From positions 1 through 8,795 of the forward strand of contig JADGPH010000108.1 in assembly GCA_017882555.1 (NCBI GenBank): a DNA stretch of 8,795 bases. Direction: 5' to 3'. Each line of letters begins with the position of its first letter. Position 1 is the first letter of the stretch. This DNA is from Thermoleophilia bacterium (GTDB lineage: Bacteria; Actinomycetota; Thermoleophilia; Miltoncostaeales; Miltoncostaeaceae). Below are positions 5,320-8,795 of this stretch, piece by piece. The notes beneath the pieces are model-generated. The model saw nothing but the letters and a program-made list of their open reading frames with translations. It did not search any database and was not told where the DNA came from. Both the position numbers and the translations under genes were made by a program.

Positions 5320-6723
5320 TCAGCGCGCGGCACCCGTCCCAAGGGTGATCACGGAAGGTGCCACCGGAACCGAGTTGTGGGTCCACACGAGCACAATCGA
5401 CGCTCCAGGGTGCACGGCGTTCAGTATGGTGGCCAGTTGACCTGGCGTCGAGATCCTGCGTGAGGACCCCGATGGCTTCGCATCGGGGTCGGGGTCGATC
5501 GCCGTGATGATGTCGTTGGCTTTCAGACCCGCTCGAGCGGCAGGGGATCCCGGTACGACCTGCACGACACGCACGCCGATGTTGGTCTTGCCCGACAGGG
5601 CTTGGACTACTTGGATGCCGAGGTAGGCCGTGTGTGCGTCCGGCCCGATCGCGAGGCCTGGCGCGGCCTGGTCGCTGATGATCGCCCGCGCGGTCGCCAG
5701 CACTTGATTGAATGGGATCGCGAAGCCTTGGTTTCCCGCGCCCGACAGGGCTGAGGTGACTACGGCAGCAGTATTGATGCCGACGACAGCACCCAGGGCG
5801 TCAACGAGCGGGCCGCCCGAATCACCGGGCTGCAGGAGCGCGTTGGTCTGAAACAGCCCGGACAGGTGTTCGTTGACGTGCGCGGAACTGTCCACGGCGA
5901 CGACGCTCTGATTGAGCGCGGTAATGATGCCCGAGGTGATGGTCGGTGCGCCGCCTGTGCCGCCGACGTTCCCCACGGTGCTCACCCCGCAGCCGCGAAT
6001 CATCTTTGACGAATCTCCGAAGGGTGCGCGGCGCAGATCGTGCGCGCCGACGAGTTGGAGGACGGCCAGGTCGTGCGAGAGGTCGACGCCGACCACCTTG
6101 ACGCGGGTGTAGTTGTGGTGATTGCCCAGGTCGAAGGCGTTGATCGACGTCGACCCCGCGATGACGTGGTTGTTGGTGATTACCAGACCCGACGCGGCAA
6201 TCACCACTCCGGTCCCCGCGGCGAGGTTGCCCGACTGGTAGCCGATCTGTGAGGTGATATCGACGATCGCCGGGGTCACGGCGGACGGCGGGACCGGAGC
6301 CAGGACCTCACCAACTTGATGGGCCACAACGTCGTGCCCCAGCCGGACGTTGGCAACCGAGGTGCCGCAGGCCACCGTGAGGGCCCAGCGGCGGACCGTG
6401 GTCCTGCGTGGGACCAACCAACCAGAGGTGAAGGCGCCTCCCGGCGTGGGCACGATGGGCGTAATCGCCATCGTGCCCACGCCGTTGCTGGTCTGGAGTC
6501 GGCAATACCATCCGGCGGGGTCCGTGGCGGTGACGCGTACCACCGCGCCGCGCCGCGCGATACCCCCGGGAGAGGTGATCTGGACACGCTGGGCTCTCGG
6601 TGTGGCCAACCCCGTCGGGGCAACCCCGAAGGCCACGGCAGCGACGAGTCCCAATGGCACCAGGCGGCGGCGCACCGACGATCGTGGCGCACACCGGGCG
6701 CAGGGGGCGCTGCGGTGGCTCAT
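5320..6723 (-). CDS. Secreted HtrA/DegP-like serine protease with PDZ domain
   Basis: A 467-residue S1C-type trypsin-fold protease. It has an N-terminal signal peptide (SSVRRRLVPLGLVAAVAFGV, cleavage probably after about residue 40), an Ig-like or unclassified beta region at about 46-127 with two cysteines (Cys74, Cys119), a protease domain at about 145-350 and a PDZ domain at about 366-460. The catalytic triad is complete: His186 in TNNHVIAG, Asp218 in SHDLAVLQ and Ser302 in PGDSGGPL. The PDZ contains SPAARAGLKANDIITAID. Such enzymes degrade or process misfolded proteins outside the cytoplasm. Unlike many actinobacterial HtrA proteins there is no long cytoplasmic segment before a membrane anchor. 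The ATG at 6723 is chosen because it gives the signal peptide directly and has GAGGT at 6730-6734, six bases upstream; the frame is open further upstream but that part is Arg-rich and unlikely. The gene contains two perfect inverted repeats (6442-6484 and 5465-5490). Confidence 0.9.
   Translation of the reverse strand: MSHRSAPCARCAPRSSVRRRLVPLGLVAAVAFGVAPTGLATPRAQRVQITSPGGIARRGAVVRVTATDPAGWYCRLQTSNGVGTMAITPIVPTPGGAFTSGWLVPRRTTVRRWALTVACGTSVANVRLGHDVVAHQVGEVLAPVPPSAVTPAIVDITSQIGYQSGNLAAGTGVVIAASGLVITNNHVIAGSTSINAFDLGNHHNYTRVKVVGVDLSHDLAVLQLVGAHDLRRAPFGDSSKMIRGCGVSTVGNVGGTGGAPTITSGIITALNQSVVAVDSSAHVNEHLSGLFQTNALLQPGDSGGPLVDALGAVVGINTAAVVTSALSGAGNQGFAIPFNQVLATARAIISDQAAPGLAIGPDAHTAYLGIQVVQALSGKTNIGVRVVQVVPGSPAARAGLKANDIITAIDPDPDAKPSGSSRRISTPGQLATILNAVHPGASIVLVWTHNSVPVAPSVITLGTGAAR
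5465..5490. repeat. 10-bp inverted repeat inside the PDZ-coding region
   Basis: GACCCCGATG and CATCGGGGTC flank the 6-base loop GCTTCG. It encodes part of a PDPDAKPSGS segment that looks like an extra loop inserted between the IITAID strand and the STPGQLATIL helix of the PDZ domain. Confidence 0.8.
6442..6484. repeat. 17-bp perfect inverted repeat inside the protease gene
   Basis: Arms of 17 bases (6442-6458, CGGCGTGGGCACGATGG; 6468-6484, its exact reverse complement) flank a 9-base loop. The repeat encodes roughly residues 81-94 (GVGTMAITPIVPTP) of the protease, in the non-catalytic N-terminal domain. In mRNA it would form a very stable hairpin. Confidence 0.9.
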
Positions 6724-7046
6724 CCGGTGACCTCGCGCGGGTTTGCGACACGGCGACCAACCACGGCAGTCCCCACGCGTTCGCTCACCGGCACGCAGAC
6801 ATGCTGCGCGGCATCGCAACGCACGAAACTGAGCGGAAGGCGGTGTCCGGACAAGTGGGGCGATTCGGAGAGAACGGGGCGCACGCCTGAGCGGCAACCT
6901 GCGATGGCACGCTCAGTATCCGTGCACCTGGAGCGTAGTCGATTCCATTGATGTTGCGATACACACGGGCGGTGTTGACGCACCTGCAGACGGTCGGCTC
7001 AGCCGGTGCATTTGGCGACCTCTTGCGGGGCGACACCCGACGATGT
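6724..7046. other. Intergenic region between the aldolase and protease genes
   Basis: About 320 bases between the fbaB stop and the protease start, both on the minus strand. No gene, tRNA or clear terminator was recognised; a small CGGC-TCA-GCCG hairpin sits at 6995-7005. The gap suggests the protease has its own promoter, which I could not locate. Confidence 0.4.
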
Positions 7047-8132
7047 CTAGGCGAGATCAATCTCCGGGCACAGGTAGACATCCTGGATGGCGTTCAGCAG
7101 CGCAACCCCGTCGCGCATGGGCTTTTGAAAGGCCTTGCGTCCTGAAATGAGGCCCGTACCACCGGCACGCTTGTTGATCACGGCGGTGACAACGGCGTCG
7201 TGCAGGTCGTGGTCGCCGGACGCCCCACCGGAGTTGATCAGTGGAATCCGGCCCATATAGCAGTTGGCGATCTGGTAACGGGTCATGTCGATGGGGTGGT
7301 CGGTCATCAGCTCGCTGTACATCCGCGGATCGGACTTGCCGAAGTTGAGGTCCACAAATCCGGGAGCCGTGGTTTCAGGGAGCTTCTGCTTGATGAAGTC
7401 GGCCTCGAGGGTTACGCCGATGTGGTTGGCCTGACCCGTGAGATCGGCGGCGACGTGGTAGTCGGGACCGCCGGACTTGGTGGTGTTGAATGCCGAGTTG
7501 CGCAGGTAGCACCACAACACGGTCGCCATGCCGTGGTCGTGCGCAGCGGCGAACGCCGTGGCGACCTCTTGGATCTGGCGCTTGCTCTCGGGCGAGCCGA
7601 AGTAGATCGTTGCGCCAAGTGCGACGCATCCCATCTCGCGCGCCTGCTTGACCGACGCGAAGATGATCTGGTCGTAGCTGTTGGGGTACGACAAGAACTC
7701 GTTGTGGTTGAATTTGAGCAGGAACGGGATCCGGTGCGCGTACTTGCGGGCCCCGAGCCCAAGGGCGCCGAGCGTCGTGGCGACGGCGTTGCAACCACCC
7801 TCGATCGCGAGTTCGATGATCTTGATCGGATCGAAGTAGTCGGGGTTCTTGGCGAACGACGCCCCGCCGGAGTGTTCGATGCCCTGGTCGACGGGGAGGA
7901 TCGAGACATAACCGGTGTTGGCCAGGCGACCGGTGCCAAACAAGGTCTGGATCGACCGCAGCACGGGTATCGAGCGATCGGAATCGATCAGGACACGGTC
8001 GACAAAGTCGGGTCCGGGCGAGGTCAGGCGACTGGCCGGGATTGTGGTGCAACGATGATCCAGCAGTCGCGATGCGTCATCACCCAGAACCTCGACAATC
8101 GCATCGATTCCCGCAGCGCCCTGTGTCCCCAT
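7047..8132 (-). CDS. fbaB: Class I fructose-bisphosphate aldolase (FbaB/DhnA type)
   Basis: A 361-residue full-length match in layout to the DhnA-type class I aldolase, which cleaves fructose 1,6-bisphosphate into dihydroxyacetone phosphate and glyceraldehyde 3-phosphate in glycolysis and gluconeogenesis through a Schiff base (EC 4.1.2.13), in the cytosol. Recognisable blocks in order: LLDHRCTTIP (23-32), SILPVDQGIEHSGGASFA (77-94, Asp82 in the barrel), YAHRIPFLLKFNHNE (131-145), GATIYFGSPES (173-183), YHVAADLTGQANH (225-237), ADFIKQK (244-250, Lys248 as likely Schiff-base lysine by position), YQIANCYMGR and LINSGGASG (286-306), INKRAGGTGLISGRKAFQKP (319-338) and NAIQDVYL near the end. These match the E. 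coli FbaB pattern from memory almost throughout. The ATG at 8132 has a GGAGG at 8140-8144, seven bases upstream. It follows the GT87-type gene by 96 bases, so a separate promoter is likely. Confidence 0.96.
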   Translation of the reverse strand: MGTQGAAGIDAIVEVLGDDASRLLDHRCTTIPASRLTSPGPDFVDRVLIDSDRSIPVLRSIQTLFGTGRLANTGYVSILPVDQGIEHSGGASFAKNPDYFDPIKIIELAIEGGCNAVATTLGALGLGARKYAHRIPFLLKFNHNEFLSYPNSYDQIIFASVKQAREMGCVALGATIYFGSPESKRQIQEVATAFAAAHDHGMATVLWCYLRNSAFNTTKSGGPDYHVAADLTGQANHIGVTLEADFIKQKLPETTAPGFVDLNFGKSDPRMYSELMTDHPIDMTRYQIANCYMGRIPLINSGGASGDHDLHDAVVTAVINKRAGGTGLISGRKAFQKPMRDGVALLNAIQDVYLCPEIDLA

Positions 8133-8228
8133 CCGCCTGCCTCCAGAGTTGTTTCGTTGGCGATGTTCATTGTGAGATTAGCCCAGGCAACGCGTCGATC
8201 TGGGCCCGTGAGCTCTGAATTGGACCGA

Positions 8229-8795
8229 TCAATCGACGATATGCCGCGCCGGCACGGCGGTTGCCGGGCCGTTGACGTCCGTCGCGTGCCTGCGGCCAAT
8301 CATGCGGCCGGCGAGCGGGATTGCCCCGAGGGATGCACGCGGCCAGCAGAGCACCAGTAGCCCGATCAGGGTGAGATTCCGCACGACGAGCCAGGCGATG
8401 TCGTTGCTGTCCAAACCGACGAGGTGCCAATAGTGCAATGGGAAAAAGCACTGGGTGATGACCATTGCGGCGACCATCGTCGCGAGTGCCGCACGCCCAA
8501 GGCGGCCTGCAACGAGCACGGTCACCGGCAGCAGCCAGATCATGTACTGGGGTGAGAGCACTTTGCCCGTGACCGTGAGCGCGACCATGGTCGATGCTGC
8601 GCCGGCGACCAGGATCTGCACGTCCCGGCTCGGGTGCGCACGCGACAATAGGTATGCGCTCCAGACCGCGCACGCCACGACGAGCACCACGAGAATCCCG
8701 GTGAAGATCGTCGACAGCGCGGCGGGCAGGGAGCCGCTGAGCCCGAAGCTGCCGTAGTTGGACACGACCTCGACATGGACATGCGCAAGCGCGTG
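8229..8795 (-). CDS. GT87-type (DUF2029) membrane glycosyltransferase, C-terminal part
   Basis: The gene enters from the right edge; 188 residues up to the TGA at 8231-8229 are visible and no start is in the window. The protein has about five hydrophobic segments, including TIFTGILVVLVVACAVWSAY, and the block GKVLSPQYMIWLLP (visible residues 77-90), which is a strong hallmark of the glycosyltransferase 87 family (formerly DUF2029). These are polytopic GT-C enzymes that use polyprenyl-phosphate mannose or similar donors at the outer face of the membrane, for example in actinobacterial phosphatidylinositol mannoside or lipoglycan assembly. The acceptor cannot be deduced. The segment HVEV just before VSNYGSFG resembles the 'xxxVES' part that precedes the last helices in this family. 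The cytosolic tail after the last helix (RRHATDVNGPATAVPARHIVD) is polar and not conserved. The full protein would probably be about 400 residues. Confidence 0.8.
   Translation of the reverse strand, partial: HALAHVHVEVVSNYGSFGLSGSLPAALSTIFTGILVVLVVACAVWSAYLLSRAHPSRDVQILVAGAASTMVALTVTGKVLSPQYMIWLLPVTVLVAGRLGRAALATMVAAMVITQCFFPLHYWHLVGLDSNDIAWLVVRNLTLIGLLVLCWPRASLGAIPLAGRMIGRRHATDVNGPATAVPARHIVD

Noticed and set aside
4836..5348. 170-codon plus-strand open frame
   Set aside because: The translation is rich in Cys, Arg and His without a recognisable domain, lacks a ribosome binding site and overlaps the end of the protease gene on the other strand.
8175..8180. TAATCT on the minus strand upstream of fbaB as a -10 box
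   Set aside because: It is about 43 bases before the ATG and fits TANNNT, but no -35 element is found at the right spacing, so it was not listed as a feature.
7200..8360. 386-codon plus-strand open frame opposite the aldolase gene
   Set aside because: It is the antisense shadow of fbaB, whose identity is clear.
1..8795. CRISPR arrays, insertion sequences, attachment sites or a defence/biosynthetic system
   Set aside because: No regularly spaced repeats, transposase or integrase-like coding, or co-oriented cassette of unknown genes was seen; the gene content is ordinary chromosomal.

Overview
This high-GC window (by eye roughly two-thirds G+C, with G/C-rich third codon positions) looks like a chromosomal segment of an actinobacterium. 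Support comes from a TIGR03086/DinB-like protein, a GT87 mannosyltransferase-type membrane protein, a secreted HtrA-like protease and leaderless or weakly Shine-Dalgarno-led starts. The exact lineage cannot be read from the sequence; an uncultured soil or freshwater actinobacterium would fit.

Layout: (1) 1-226, minus: 5' part of a DinB/TIGR03086-type gene, divergent from (2) 307-648, plus: an NTF2/SnoaL-like small protein. (3) 649-1130: no supportable gene. (4) 1134-1862, plus: dienelactone hydrolase family protein with an intact Cys-Asp-His triad. (5) 2073-2588, minus and convergent with (4): an unrecognised four-helix membrane protein built from a duplicated hairpin unit; a (GCCC)5 tract that can form a G-quadruplex on its mRNA strand lies just past its stop. 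(6) 2589-3204: no gene, two short GC hairpins. (7) 3205-4074, minus: DMT/EamA-type transporter. (8) 4075-5319: about 1.2 kb without an intact gene, carrying what looks like the decayed end of a small membrane protein gene (4400-4699). (9) 5320-6723, minus: secreted HtrA-like serine protease with a PDZ domain. (10) 7047-8132, minus: class I fructose-bisphosphate aldolase (fbaB). (11) 8229-8795, minus: C-terminal part of a GT87-type membrane glycosyltransferase running off the window.

The genes are metabolically unrelated (central carbon metabolism, envelope glycosylation, extracytoplasmic proteolysis, transport, small hydrolases), and intergenic gaps are wide, so this reads as separate transcription units rather than one pathway. 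I do not see phage, CRISPR, toxin-antitoxin or biosynthetic-cluster structure. The most unusual signals are two perfect inverted repeats inside the protease gene (17 bp and 10 bp arms), the internally duplicated membrane protein, and the decayed 4.1-5.3 kb stretch.
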